Assembly (NCBI RefSeq): GCF_009184635.1
Contig: NZ_WELI01000003.1
Span: forward strand, 558,001 to 622,000
Direction of reading: 5' to 3'
Length of the DNA stretch: 64,000 nucleotides
Source: Rudanella paleaurantiibacter
Lineage (GTDB): Bacteria > Bacteroidota > Bacteroidia > Cytophagales > Spirosomataceae
This document shows, piece by piece, positions 1 to 9,291 of the stretch. Each line of letters opens with the position of its first letter. Position 1 is the stretch's first letter. Below the pieces are notes generated by a model. It was not told where the DNA came from, searched no databases, and worked only from the letters and a program-made list of their open reading frames with translations. A program made the position numbers and the translations under genes.

Positions 1-134
1 ACTACACGGTTCGCATTACCGATCGGGCGTTGGGGTGCTTCCGCGATGTGACAGTAGCCCTCGTCGACACCTGTGCCTGCCCACCAACTCAGTGTTTGCC
101 CATCACGGCCGCTCGGCTGTCGGTTGAAAAATAA
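1..134 (+). CDS. C-terminal end of a giant secreted surface protein (5' end outside window)
   Basis: The frame is open from position 3 and gives 43 residues to a TAA at 132-134. The visible part contains YTVRITDRALGCFRDVTVAL, then a Cys-Ala-Cys-Pro segment and a short basic tail. It closely matches the C-terminus of the complete 1979-residue protein that starts at 831 (same YTVR, DR, GCFRDVTVAL and CACP elements, same distance to the end). It is therefore most likely the end of a tandem paralogue of that surface protein. The function of the shared C-terminus is unknown. It does not look like the usual type A or B T9SS sorting domain. A terminator-like hairpin follows at 183-226. Confidence 0.75.
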   Translation, partial: YTVRITDRALGCFRDVTVALVDTCACPPTQCLPITAARLSVEK

Positions 135-830
135 GAAGCCGACACTGAATCCACAGACCTTATTTTAGGTTGTTATTTAACCAATGGCTCTGGTTCTCGC
201 TATCAACTACGAGGATCAGAGCCATTACCGTTTTCTACTCACTTACAGCTTATTATCAGAAAATTAAAAGGACACTTTTCATTAAGTAAGAAATAACACA
301 ACACACGCCTGTTGCTGGCACAGTTTTTACTTATAAATACGCAAACTTTCAGGAACAGATATAGATATATTACCTCTATTCAGTCACCTGAATTACATCT
401 GTATCTAATCCCGCAAAAGCATTTCTTTATCTACCAAAATATGAACGTTAGTAAACAAATCAACTCGTTTGGGAAACGCATTTTGTCATCAACTCACCTT
501 GTTTCTTATATGTAATGCATGACGATGGCATAGTTTTTGGAGCACAGTCTGTAACTTTTTTTGAGATTTATTTTCTGGCAAACGGCAAATAACTATGTAT
601 TTATACCGCATTAATTTTTAGCCCTCTGATATACTTACTTTAGCGCCGGAAATAATGCACAGTACTCATAAACAATTACTTATAAATAATTTATAGGGTC
701 TATAAAAGTAATAGATAATTACTCAAATAAAAACATATAAATTCATTCATTTTTTGCATGGTCTTATAGTTGCTGGTTTGCAGTCAATTGGCAGAGTTGC
801 TGATCAAACTGCATCTCACATTAATGGGTC
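135..830. other. AT-rich intergenic region upstream of the giant surface protein gene
   Basis: Apart from the hairpin at 183-226, no convincing gene is seen. Short open frames here have no recognisable composition or neighbours. The stretch from about 235 to 830 is strikingly AT-rich next to the G+C-rich genes on both sides and presumably carries the promoter of the gene at 831. A TATAGTTG at 765-772 is one mismatch from the TAnnTTTG -7 box but has no clear -33 partner. No RNA gene was recognised. Confidence 0.5.
183..226 (+). terminator. Rho-independent-like terminator after the partial surface protein gene
   Basis: The arm AATGGCTCTGGTTCTC (183-198) pairs with GAGGATCAGAGCCATT (211-226) with one bulge or mismatch around a 12-nt loop, and a short T-containing stretch follows. 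It sits about 50 bp after the stop codon at 134, as expected for a terminator. Confidence 0.65.
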
Positions 831-3800
831 ATGAAAAAATTATACGTACTATTTTCTCAGCTACCAGCCCATCGATTCTTTTTTTCCGTAGTTCTGGTTC
901 TGTTAATCGCTGGTGGGGCGCAAGCCCAAACGATTACCGGAACAGTGTACCGGGATTTTGATTCGAACGGGATTTATGCGGCTATTCCTACCTCCGGTAC
1001 TTATGCGTACGGAGAGCCAGGTGTACCGGGCGTTGTTGTCACTGCTTACCCCAGTAGCGGTGCCCCCATCTCCGCAACCACAAACTCCGTTGGTTCGTAC
1101 ACGATCAACGTTGGTAATACCAACCCCTACCGGGTTGAATTTACCAACTTAGTCACGGGCGACTATGAGAGTTTCCGGGGGACCAACAGCCGAACCTCGG
1201 TTCAGTTCGTCGTCGGTGGGAATACGGGGGTTAACCTCGGGATCAACTACCCCCCGAACTACTGCGGGGTCCAGAATCCCTATCTAGCCACGTCCTGTTA
1301 CACCAACGGTGACCCCACCAAACCCAGCTCTCTGACCAACAACCCGGCCAACGACAACTGGATGGTAGGCTGGCAGTATGATGGCACCAATACCGGCCGG
1401 AATACCTACCTCTCCAAAGGAAGTATTGGTACTACCTGGGGCCTGGCCTATCAGCGCACCACCAACTCACTGTTTGCCGCTGCCTTTATGAAGCGCCACT
1501 CAGGTTTCGGTACGGGTGGCCCCGGTCAGATCTACAAAATTGACGTGACCAACCCAACCAGCGCATCGGGCACAATTGTTCCTTTCGTGAACCTGACCAC
1601 CGACCTGGGTATTCCGGTTGGTACCGACCCACGCGCCCTGACGGCTCTGCCCGTGAATAAGTTTACGCCCAACTACGACGCAGCCGCCTTTGATCTGGTG
1701 GGCAAAATGTCGTTGGGAGATATTGATATTTCAGACGATGAGCGCACCCTGTGGGTGATGAACCTCTTCGACAAGGCTCTGTACGAGCTGCCTATTGGCG
1801 TACCGGCCACTAAGCCTACTACGTTTACCAAGCACCTTTTACCCACAGGGGGCTGCGTGAGTGGTACGCTCCGGCCGTTTGCCACCAAATACTACCGAGG
1901 CAAGGTGTATGTAGGGGCCGTTTGTTCGGCTGAAACGGGTGGTACAGCCAGCAACCTGACGGCACTGGTGTACGCTCACGACCCCGCCGGGGCCGATGGT
2001 AACTTTACGCAGGTACTCTCGTTTCCACTTACCTACACCCGGGGCTATGCGTCGTCGCGGGGTACTAACCCAGGCACCGGACTTGCCGTACTGCCCGGCA
2101 CCTGGCGGCCCTGGATTGACCAATGGACCGACATTCCAAGTACGTTCCTGAAGGGTGCCTACGACCAGACGATTTGCCCACAGCCGATGCTCTCCGATAT
2201 TGAGTTCGACGTGAACGGTGAAATGGTCATCGCTATGATGGACCGCTTTGGTCACCAGGGGGGTAACCTCAACTACTCGACCATTTCTTCAACGACAGCG
2301 GTTTACGAAGCAACCGCAGCGGGCGATATGCTCCGGGCTGGTCGCCGGGCTGATGGCACGTACCAGCTCGAAAGCAATGCTATTGTAACGAACATCCCAG
2401 CCAACAGTGTGACGCCCATCACGGTTACGTCGCAGGGCACCAACCAGACCCCAGATCAGGGCCCAGGTGGCGCTGAATTTTACTGGCAGGACATGTACCC
2501 ACAGGTAGCCACCCCGAACTCATCAACGGCCGACGGTGGCCACCAGGAGATTCTGGTCGGCGGCATTACACTGCTGCCGGGCACGGGCGAGGTGGTCAGT
2601 ACGGCTTTTGACCCATTCAACGATTTCCGGGCGGCCGGTGCACGTTACTACAACAACGTGACGGGGGCGTCTAACTACGTGTACGAAGTTATTTCGCAGG
2701 ACGGCGGGTTTACCTCACAGACCCAGCAGGTGGCTACGTTTGGTAAAGCCGCCAGTCTGGGTGATTTGGAGGTATTCTGCGAGATTCCTCCGATTCAGAT
2801 TGGTAACCGCGTCTGGAGCGACCTCGACAACGACGGGGTTCAGGACGCCAACGAACCCGCCCTGGCTGGTGTTGTGGTCAACCTGAAAGGCCCCGGTCTG
2901 CCCACAGCGGGTGTGTCGGTCACAACCAGCGCTACGGGTGAATACTACTTCTCGAACGCAAGTGGCACCAATGCCACCGGATTTGCTTACAACCTGACCA
3001 CACTTACTTTGGGTGGCACATACACGCTCACGTTCCCACTTTCGGCCTCGGCCAATACACTGTATCTGAGTGTTAAGTCGAACGCAGCCACCGGCACCAA
3101 CGCTGACCTGATTGATACTGACCCCAACACGGCCGGTCTTATCACGTTTACGCTCGGTCAGGCCGGTGAAAACAACTTTAGCTATGATGCGGCCTATACC
3201 GACTGCGCTCTGACAGTTGGCCCTGTAACGCCAACCTGTAACACGCTGACCAACGGATACACTCTGACGGGTACCATCAGCTTCACGAACACCCCGGCCA
3301 CCAACCTGACCATTTCGGCAGCAGGGGCCACTACGGTGGTGAGCGTGACAGCCGGTCAGCCTTCGCTTACCTTTACCTTGTCGGGTACCAGCCTTATCAG
3401 CAACGGTCCCGCCAGCCGCACCCTGACCATTGTGTCGTCGGCATCGTCGTGCGGAACTGCTTCGGCTACGTACACCGTACCGGCTACCTGCACCGTTTGC
3501 CCCACGCTCACGGTTAGCCCCACTACCCTACTATCGGGCACGGTTGGGGTTGGTTACAGTCAAACCCTCACCACCACGGGCGGTGTCAGCTCGTACACAT
3601 ACGCCGTGGTTGGTGGTAGCCTGCCTGCGGGCCTGAGCCTATCACCAACCGGTGTAATCAGTGGCACCCCAACGGCCAGCGTAACCACCTCATTCAGTGT
3701 TCGGGTGACAGACGCCCTCAACTGTTCGGCCGTGGTACCGCTCAGCCTGACGGTTGTACCGGCTCCGGTATGTGGGCTTAGCCTGACCGTAACCCCGGGC

Positions 3801-6770
3801 CTCTGCCAGTCGGCTACAAACACCTATACGCTCACGGGCCGGGCTGCAACAGTCAACGTACCGGCAAGCGGAACCCTGACGATTAGCTCAGGGGCCTTCT
3901 CTCCAGCATTTGTTCAGACGATTCCGGCGGGTAGTAGCACGGGTAACTTCAGCTTCAGTGGTCTGGTGAGCAACGGCAATACCTTTACGGTGACGGCGTC
4001 GTTCTCCAACACGGCCTGCGCCCCGGTTAGCCAAACCTACACGGCCCCGGCCTCGTGCTCGGTAGCGCCCCCCTGTTCGCTCACGGTTAGCTCACGCGTC
4101 AGCGTATGCGACCCCGCCACGAACACCTACTCTTCGACTATCACGGTAGGCCTGACCAACCCGGTAGCGGGTGTGCTCACACTGACTGATGGCGTGCTGA
4201 GCCAGACCGTTGCGATTACCGGCAGCACTACAAGCGCGGTGGGTATTTTCAACGGATTAATCTCTAACGGCACGCTGCATCAGGTATCGGCCAGCCTGCC
4301 CAACTGCGGCACGTCAACGGCGACCTATACGGCCCCAGCTTCGTGCTCGGTGGCTCCCCCCTGCTCGGCAACACTGGCCGTAACACCGGGCCTATGCCAG
4401 TCGGCCACCAACGCCTACTCCGCAACGGCCACCCTGACGGTGGTGAACGTGACCACTCCGCAAACGGTAACCATTACGATTGCCGGGGTCAGCAGCCAGG
4501 CCATTACATTACAGGCAGGCACTAATCAGGTGAGCTTCGATGTAAGCAATCTGCCTTCGGATGGCCTGGTAAAAATTGCTACGGCAACCTTCTCGGGTAC
4601 TGTCTGTGCATCGGTCAGCAATACGTACACAGCACCGGCCTCGTGCTCGGTAGCGCCCCCTTGCTCGGTAACGCTCGCCGTAACACCGGGCGAGTGTAAC
4701 ACGCTCACCAACGCCTACTCGGCAACGGCCGTTCTGACGGCGGTGAACATCGACGCCCCCCGTTCGGTGACCATCAACGTAGCTGGTCAGACGCAGGTAT
4801 TCAGCCTCACGGCTACGGGTACCAACACCGTTGTGTATGTGGCCACTAACCTGCCATCGGACGGTGCGCTCAAAACCGCCACTGCTACGTTCTCAGGCAC
4901 TACATGCGCCAATACGTCGGCCACCTTTACGGCCCCGATGACCTGCACGAGCTGCGCGCTCATGGCCATCCCGACGGCAGGCTTGTGCCAGACGGCAACC
5001 AATAGCTACAGTTCGACGGTAGTGGTTGTGACCGGCTTGACCGGAGCCGGTGGAGTCCTCACCGTTACCGACGGCACCCGCAGCGTCACGCTGGCTGTAG
5101 CTGGTGGCCTGAGCAGCTTTACCGGCACGGCTGTATTCAACGGGCTGGTTAGCGACGGCACTACGCACACAGTAACGGCTACGCTCCCGGGTTGCGCATC
5201 GACCTCGACAACGTACACTGCACCGGCGTCATGCTCGATTGCTCCGGTTTGCTCGGCAACGCTCACAGTGACGCCTGGCCTGTGCCAAACGGCTACCAAT
5301 ACCTACTCGGCAACCTCGCTGTTGATTGTTGAAAACGTGACTGTACCGCAAACCGTTACCCTAACGGTAGGTGGTGTCAGCAGCACACCGGTATCACTGT
5401 CGGCAGGCCGGAATGAGATCAGCCTGACCACCATCGGTCTGCAATCAGATGGGTTGACCAAGGTAGCCACGGCGACCTTCTCAGGTACGGCCTGCGCTTC
5501 GGTAAGTGCTACGTTTACGGCCCCAATGACCTGCACCAGCTGTACGCTCATGGCCACCCCAACGGCGGGTCTGTGTCAGACGGCCACCAACACCTTCAGC
5601 TCGACGGTGGTTGTGGTAACGGGCTCAACCGGCACGGGCGGCACTATGACAATCAGCGACGGTAGCCAAAGCTTTACGCTGGCCGTAGCTGGCGGGCTAA
5701 ACAGCTACACCGGCACGGCGGTATTTACCAACCTGCCCAGCGACGGCTCGACCCGCACCGTAACAGCTACGCTGCCGGGTTGCGCGTCGACCTCCGCAAC
5801 CTACACCGCACCCCAGTCGTGCACAGCTACACCTACTTTTGATCTTCAGAAGCGGGTAAGCAGTGCCAAGGTACAGTTGGGCGATGTTGTCTCATACACC
5901 CTGATTCTGACCAATACCAGCACGGTGGCCGCTACCAATGTGGTCGTGAGCGATACAGCAACGGCAGGTGTGGTTGTTATTCCGGGCTCAGCCACGGCAT
6001 CGATCGGTACGTTTACCCAGACCCTCAACGGGGGCGACTGGGCGGTACCGAGCCTGCCAGCCGGCACTACGGCTACGCTTGTTTACAGTGTGAGCATGAC
6101 GGCCGAAGGGGTTGCGTTCAACACGGCGTTTATCCCCGGCAAAGACAACGATACGCAGGTATGTACCACCATTCCGTACAAGGTATGTAAGGGTCAGCCC
6201 TTCGCCTTCGAACTGTCGGCCCCGGCCGGTTACAGCCGCTACCAGTGGTATCTGACGGCCCCCGGTGCCGCAACGGCTACGCTCGTATCTGATAGTTCGC
6301 TCAACTCATTCACGGCTACCCTGCCCGGTGAGTACCGCGTTGTAATCAATGAAGGCGTGGTGGGTCAGTGCCCGCAAACGGGTTGCTGCCCCGTGGTAAT
6401 CGAAGAAACCGAGGTGCCGCTGTACACGGTACTGACCCAGAACCCAACCTGCGTTGGTTCGAACCCACAGGCTAACGGTCAGTTGCAGATTACGGGCTTC
6501 ACCGATGTACGCCGGTACCAGTTCCAGCTCTCATCGGGCACGAGCTTCGATGCCGCTACAGCTACGGTTGCCGCTTCGATTCCGGCTAACGGCATTATCG
6601 CCAGCAATCTGGCGGTAGGCAACTATACGGTTCGGGTAATTGACCGGCAGACGGGCTGCTTCCGGGATGTGACGGTGGCTCTTACCGCCAACTGTGCCTG
6701 CCCCGAAGAGATTTGCGTACCGGTAACGATTAAGAAAACCAAATCGCAAGGCAAAGTAGTGACGCCTTGA
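831..6770 (+). CDS. Giant secreted repeat protein with SdrD-like B domains (putative adhesin)
   Basis: The protein has 1979 residues. It starts with a signal peptide (residues 1-32, ending AQA). An SdrD B-like/prealbumin-like domain follows (about 34-115), then a large beta-rich, probably propeller-like region (about 135-645). A second SdrD B-like domain (about 655-787) begins IGNRVWSDLDNDGVQDANEP, a typical calcium-binding-type motif. Then come cysteine-bounded repeats of about 97 residues (791-889 and 981-1668), interrupted by one putative Ig (He_PIG) domain (890-978). A DUF11-like domain lies at about 1669-1770, followed by a Cys-rich C-terminus. The architecture suggests an extracellular adhesin or sheath protein. 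The start is chosen because it begins the signal peptide. The C-terminus matches the truncated gene at 1-134, implying a tandem family. No LPXTG signal or canonical T9SS domain is visible. Confidence 0.85.
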   Translation: MKKLYVLFSQLPAHRFFFSVVLVLLIAGGAQAQTITGTVYRDFDSNGIYAAIPTSGTYAYGEPGVPGVVVTAYPSSGAPISATTNSVGSYTINVGNTNPYRVEFTNLVTGDYESFRGTNSRTSVQFVVGGNTGVNLGINYPPNYCGVQNPYLATSCYTNGDPTKPSSLTNNPANDNWMVGWQYDGTNTGRNTYLSKGSIGTTWGLAYQRTTNSLFAAAFMKRHSGFGTGGPGQIYKIDVTNPTSASGTIVPFVNLTTDLGIPVGTDPRALTALPVNKFTPNYDAAAFDLVGKMSLGDIDISDDERTLWVMNLFDKALYELPIGVPATKPTTFTKHLLPTGGCVSGTLRPFATKYYRGKVYVGAVCSAETGGTASNLTALVYAHDPAGADGNFTQVLSFPLTYTRGYASSRGTNPGTGLAVLPGTWRPWIDQWTDIPSTFLKGAYDQTICPQPMLSDIEFDVNGEMVIAMMDRFGHQGGNLNYSTISSTTAVYEATAAGDMLRAGRRADGTYQLESNAIVTNIPANSVTPITVTSQGTNQTPDQGPGGAEFYWQDMYPQVATPNSSTADGGHQEILVGGITLLPGTGEVVSTAFDPFNDFRAAGARYYNNVTGASNYVYEVISQDGGFTSQTQQVATFGKAASLGDLEVFCEIPPIQIGNRVWSDLDNDGVQDANEPALAGVVVNLKGPGLPTAGVSVTTSATGEYYFSNASGTNATGFAYNLTTLTLGGTYTLTFPLSASANTLYLSVKSNAATGTNADLIDTDPNTAGLITFTLGQAGENNFSYDAAYTDCALTVGPVTPTCNTLTNGYTLTGTISFTNTPATNLTISAAGATTVVSVTAGQPSLTFTLSGTSLISNGPASRTLTIVSSASSCGTASATYTVPATCTVCPTLTVSPTTLLSGTVGVGYSQTLTTTGGVSSYTYAVVGGSLPAGLSLSPTGVISGTPTASVTTSFSVRVTDALNCSAVVPLSLTVVPAPVCGLSLTVTPGLCQSATNTYTLTGRAATVNVPASGTLTISSGAFSPAFVQTIPAGSSTGNFSFSGLVSNGNTFTVTASFSNTACAPVSQTYTAPASCSVAPPCSLTVSSRVSVCDPATNTYSSTITVGLTNPVAGVLTLTDGVLSQTVAITGSTTSAVGIFNGLISNGTLHQVSASLPNCGTSTATYTAPASCSVAPPCSATLAVTPGLCQSATNAYSATATLTVVNVTTPQTVTITIAGVSSQAITLQAGTNQVSFDVSNLPSDGLVKIATATFSGTVCASVSNTYTAPASCSVAPPCSVTLAVTPGECNTLTNAYSATAVLTAVNIDAPRSVTINVAGQTQVFSLTATGTNTVVYVATNLPSDGALKTATATFSGTTCANTSATFTAPMTCTSCALMAIPTAGLCQTATNSYSSTVVVVTGLTGAGGVLTVTDGTRSVTLAVAGGLSSFTGTAVFNGLVSDGTTHTVTATLPGCASTSTTYTAPASCSIAPVCSATLTVTPGLCQTATNTYSATSLLIVENVTVPQTVTLTVGGVSSTPVSLSAGRNEISLTTIGLQSDGLTKVATATFSGTACASVSATFTAPMTCTSCTLMATPTAGLCQTATNTFSSTVVVVTGSTGTGGTMTISDGSQSFTLAVAGGLNSYTGTAVFTNLPSDGSTRTVTATLPGCASTSATYTAPQSCTATPTFDLQKRVSSAKVQLGDVVSYTLILTNTSTVAATNVVVSDTATAGVVVIPGSATASIGTFTQTLNGGDWAVPSLPAGTTATLVYSVSMTAEGVAFNTAFIPGKDNDTQVCTTIPYKVCKGQPFAFELSAPAGYSRYQWYLTAPGAATATLVSDSSLNSFTATLPGEYRVVINEGVVGQCPQTGCCPVVIEETEVPLYTVLTQNPTCVGSNPQANGQLQITGFTDVRRYQFQLSSGTSFDAATATVAASIPANGIIASNLAVGNYTVRVIDRQTGCFRDVTVALTANCACPEEICVPVTIKKTKSQGKVVTP
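3205..5834 (+). repeat. Tandem ~290-bp coding repeats (Cys-bounded ~97-residue units)
   Basis: Inside the surface protein gene, a unit of about 285-300 bp recurs about eight times. Starts are near 3205, 3772, 4081, 4371, 4671, 4957, 5259 and 5544, and a He_PIG domain sits between the first two. Units begin with a motif like TPGLCQSATNTYSAT and end with TYTAPASCSVAPPCS or TFTAPMTCTSC. Two unit subtypes alternate in part: one has GVLTVTDG and TATLPGC, the other has VNV, SDG and KTATATFSGT. The linker DNA encoding APASCSVAPPC is nearly identical at about 4040, 4330 and 4640, which suggests recent duplication or gene conversion. Confidence 0.8.
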
Positions 6771-6851
6771 GCGATTGAGCGATTGAGTGATTGCGTGATT
6801 GCGTGATTGCGTGAATGGCGAAAGCGTGAGGGATGGTCCTTCACGCTTTCG
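6771..6851 (+). repeat. Octamer tandem repeat running into a terminator hairpin
   Basis: Directly after the stop codon at 6770, an 8-bp unit of the form G(C/T)GATTG(A/C) is repeated five times (6771-6810). It merges into a hairpin in which CGAAAGCGTGA (6819-6829) pairs with TCACGCTTTCG (6841-6851), followed by GTCGTTTTTA. The hairpin plus T-run looks like a Rho-independent terminator of the surface protein gene. The octamer array is one of the low-complexity intergenic repeats described in the findings. Confidence 0.7.
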
Positions 6852-6877
6852 TCGTTTTTACGCCAGGCAACATTCTG

Positions 6878-6919
6878 GTTTTGCCGGGCCGCGTTCGGCC
6901 GAACGCGGCCCGGCAAAAC
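6878..6919. repeat. 42-bp perfect palindrome
   Basis: Positions 6878-6898 are the exact reverse complement of 6899-6919, with no central spacer. The outer arm reads TTTTGCCGGGCCGCGTTCGG. The 12-mer TTTTGCCGGGCC recurs in two other intergenic gaps: as its complement at 20464-20475 and directly at 55628-55639. This suggests a dispersed element that is present here as a head-to-head pair. Confidence 0.8.
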
Positions 6920-7005
6920 GCGGCCTGCACCCTTTCACCGCCCGGCGGCCTAGTCTTTCACCACCTGACCAGCGGCTCACTCTTTCGCGCTTTCACTCGT
7001 TCGCA

Positions 7006-7038
7006 TTTAGGATTAACCCGCCCCTCGGGCTATCTTTG
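7006..7038 (+). promoter_or_regulatory. Predicted pyrB promoter
   Basis: TATCTTTG at 7031-7038 matches the Bacteroidota -7 consensus TAnnTTTG. A TTTAG at 7006-7010 is at -33 spacing (20-nt gap), though the consensus would be TTTG. The predicted transcript would have a leader of about 20 nt before the ATG at 7067. No Shine-Dalgarno sequence is seen. Confidence 0.5.
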
Positions 7039-7066
7039 CCAAACCGTTTGCCGCCCCTCTATTATT

Positions 7067-7987
7067 ATGCAATCGCTCAGTACGCGTCACCTGCTGGGAA
7101 TCAAAGACCTGACCGAATCCGACATTCAGCTCATTCTGGCCACTGCCAAGGAATTTAAGGATGTCATCAATCGCCCGATCAAAAAAGTCCCTTCGCTGCG
7201 CGACATTACGATTGCCAACGTTTTCTTCGAGAATTCGACCCGCACCCGGCTCTCGTTTGAACTGGCTGAAAAACGGCTCTCGGCCGATGTCGTAAACTTT
7301 TCGGCTTCGGGCTCCTCGGTCAAGAAAGGCGAAACCCTGCTCGATACGGTCAACAACATTCTGGCCATGAAGGTCGATATGATTGTGATGCGGCACAGCA
7401 GCCCCGGTGCGCCCCACTACTTAGCGAAACACATTCCGGCCAACGTAGTCAACGCGGGCGATGGCACCCACGAGCACCCGACGCAAGCCCTGCTCGACTC
7501 GTTTTCGATTCAGCAGAAACTGGGCGACGTAGCCGGTAAGCGCGTGGCTATTATCGGCGATATTACCCACTCGCGGGTGGCCTTGTCCAACATTTTCTGT
7601 TTGCAAAAGCAAGGGGCCGAGGTGATGGTGTGCGGCCCGGCAACGCTGATTCCCAAACACATCAGCGCTCTGGGTGTGCGCGTTAGCCACGATGTACGCG
7701 AGGCTCTCAACTGGTGCGACGTAGCTAACGTACTGCGTATTCAGTTGGAACGGCAACAGATCAAGTACTTCCCTTCGTTACGGGAATATTCGCTGTACTA
7801 CGGGATTTCAAAGCAGATGCTCGACGAGCTGGACCGCTCGATTGTGCTGATGCACCCCGGCCCGATAAACCGGGGGGTTGAACTCACCTCCGACGCTGCC
7901 GACTCGCACCACAGCATCATTCTCGATCAGGTTGAAAACGGGGTGGCCGTTCGGATGGCGGTCCTGTACCTGCTGGCGCAGTTGTAA
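7067..7987 (+). CDS. pyrB: Aspartate carbamoyltransferase catalytic subunit
   Basis: This enzyme joins carbamoyl phosphate and L-aspartate to form N-carbamoyl-aspartate, the committed step of pyrimidine synthesis, in the cytoplasm. The 306-residue product has the carbamoyl-phosphate motif STRTR (57-61), HPTQ (137-140) and the aspartate-domain motif HPGPINRG (263-270). An upstream in-frame start at 6833 exists, but it would read through the terminator and palindrome. The ATG at 7067 gives the usual family length and follows a good -7 box. No regulatory pyrI subunit is adjacent. The gene converges on gldA, with a hairpin between them. Confidence 0.95.
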   Translation: MQSLSTRHLLGIKDLTESDIQLILATAKEFKDVINRPIKKVPSLRDITIANVFFENSTRTRLSFELAEKRLSADVVNFSASGSSVKKGETLLDTVNNILAMKVDMIVMRHSSPGAPHYLAKHIPANVVNAGDGTHEHPTQALLDSFSIQQKLGDVAGKRVAIIGDITHSRVALSNIFCLQKQGAEVMVCGPATLIPKHISALGVRVSHDVREALNWCDVANVLRIQLERQQIKYFPSLREYSLYYGISKQMLDELDRSIVLMHPGPINRGVELTSDAADSHHSIILDQVENGVAVRMAVLYLLAQL

Positions 7988-8045
7988 CGAGTGTAGGATA
8001 AGTTCATACGAAAGACTTGCGAAAAAAGTTTTGGACAGGATTCCA

Positions 8046-8089
8046 GGATAAACCGGATTTATTCAGTTGGAAGAAAATCCGGTTTATCC
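8046..8089. terminator. Bidirectional hairpin between convergent pyrB and gldA
   Basis: GGATAAACCGGATTT (8046-8060) pairs perfectly with AAATCCGGTTTATCC (8075-8089) across a 14-nt loop. It has no strong T-run, but its place between two convergent genes fits a shared terminator. Confidence 0.55.
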
Positions 8090-8154
8090 GATACGTCGGC
8101 CCGGCTGTAATCCTCTGGGCCGCCAGGCGGTCAAAAAGAAACGTTAACCCCCGT

Positions 8155-9075
8155 TTACTTCTGCGTGAGTTCGCGGAAGATTCCCTCCAGATTACTCGCT
8201 TGTTGACGCAGGCCAACGAGTGTGAGCCCACGGTCGGCCGCGAGCCGAAATACCGACGCCCGCAAATCGGTGCCAGAATCGGCTGTCATGCGGTACTGCC
8301 CCGGTGCAATGCGCTCCACGGTTTGTACACCCGGTATCTGTTGGAGGGCTTCGGCATCGGCGAGGTCGGTTTCAAACTCGGCAACCACAGTTAGCCCTCC
8401 CTCGGCCTGAGCGCGCAATTCGGTCAGGGGGCTGTCGGCTACAAGCTCTCCCCCACTGATAATCACCACCCGGTCGCAGAGGGCCTCAACCTCCTGCATG
8501 ATGTGGGTCGAAAACAAAACAGTTTTGTCGCGACCTACCTCTCGGATCACCTGCCGGATTTCGGAAAGCTGATTGGGGTCGAGGCCAGTAGTAGGCTCGT
8601 CGAGGATGAGCACCGGCGGATTATGCAGCAGCGCCTGCCCCAAACCCACCCGCTGGCGGTAGCCTTTCGACAACTGCCCGATACGTTTGTGCTGCTCCTG
8701 CCCCAGTCCCACCCGCTCGATCACCTGGGTTATTTCGCGGGTGAGCCCTTCCCCCCTGAGGCCGTGCAGTTCGCCCGAAAACCGCAGGTATTCTTTCACG
8801 TACAGATCCAGATACAACGGGTTATGCTCGGGCAGGTAGCCTACACTCCGGCGCACGTCCATCGGGGCTGTCCGCACATCAAAGCCGTTCACCAGTACGG
8901 TACCCTCGGTGGGCGGCAGGTAGCCCGTTGCCACTTTCATGGTTGTCGACTTACCGGCTCCGTTGGGGCCCAGAAAGCCAACAATCTGGCCCGGCTCCAC
9001 CGAAAACGAAATCCCGTTGACGGCACGCTGCCCCGAATCGTACTGCTTGGTTAACTGCTGAACGCGTATTGACAT
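8155..9075 (-). CDS. gldA: Gliding-type ABC transporter ATP-binding protein GldA
   Basis: This is a 306-residue ABC ATPase with Walker A GPNGAGKST (36-44), Q-loop region LPEHNPLY (81-88), signature LSKGYRQ (135-141), Walker B LILDEP (156-161) and a D-loop. The sequence around the signature and the roughly 80-residue C-terminal extension resemble GldA, the ATPase that works with the membrane proteins GldF and GldG in Bacteroidota gliding. A generic ABC-2 exporter ATPase is the alternative, because gldF and gldG are not adjacent here. Upstream on the minus strand, a GTTG and a TAGCTTTT about 17 nt apart could be a weak promoter. The gene ends convergently with pyrB. Confidence 0.8.
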   Translation of the reverse strand: MSIRVQQLTKQYDSGQRAVNGISFSVEPGQIVGFLGPNGAGKSTTMKVATGYLPPTEGTVLVNGFDVRTAPMDVRRSVGYLPEHNPLYLDLYVKEYLRFSGELHGLRGEGLTREITQVIERVGLGQEQHKRIGQLSKGYRQRVGLGQALLHNPPVLILDEPTTGLDPNQLSEIRQVIREVGRDKTVLFSTHIMQEVEALCDRVVIISGGELVADSPLTELRAQAEGGLTVVAEFETDLADAEALQQIPGVQTVERIAPGQYRMTADSGTDLRASVFRLAADRGLTLVGLRQQASNLEGIFRELTQK

Positions 9076-9291
9076 GAATTGAAAAGCTAAAACACTGGCT
9101 ATTAGACAACCGACCGATGAGCCCTAAAAACGGGTGAGCCGGGGATGCCCCTTGAAGGCTATGAACTGGTAGCTCCCCAAGTTGGGCATACAAAGGCCAA
9201 TATCCAGCTTCTAACGTCTGACATCCAAAAAGTATTTCTATTTTTAGCGTTTAAACGAGAAAATCTCCCTTCCGTTGCTGTCTCTGCCTTT

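Noticed and set aside
312-515. Open frame in the AT-rich gap
   Set aside because: It has no motif, sits in highly AT-rich non-coding-like DNA and is not followed or preceded by a plausible operon partner.
1673-6067. Several minus-strand open frames within the giant surface protein gene
   Set aside because: They mirror the repeated coding strand and have no recognisable domains, so they are shadows of the repeats.
6833-7066. N-terminal extension of pyrB
   Set aside because: It would cross the terminator and 42-bp palindrome and does not resemble aspartate carbamoyltransferases.
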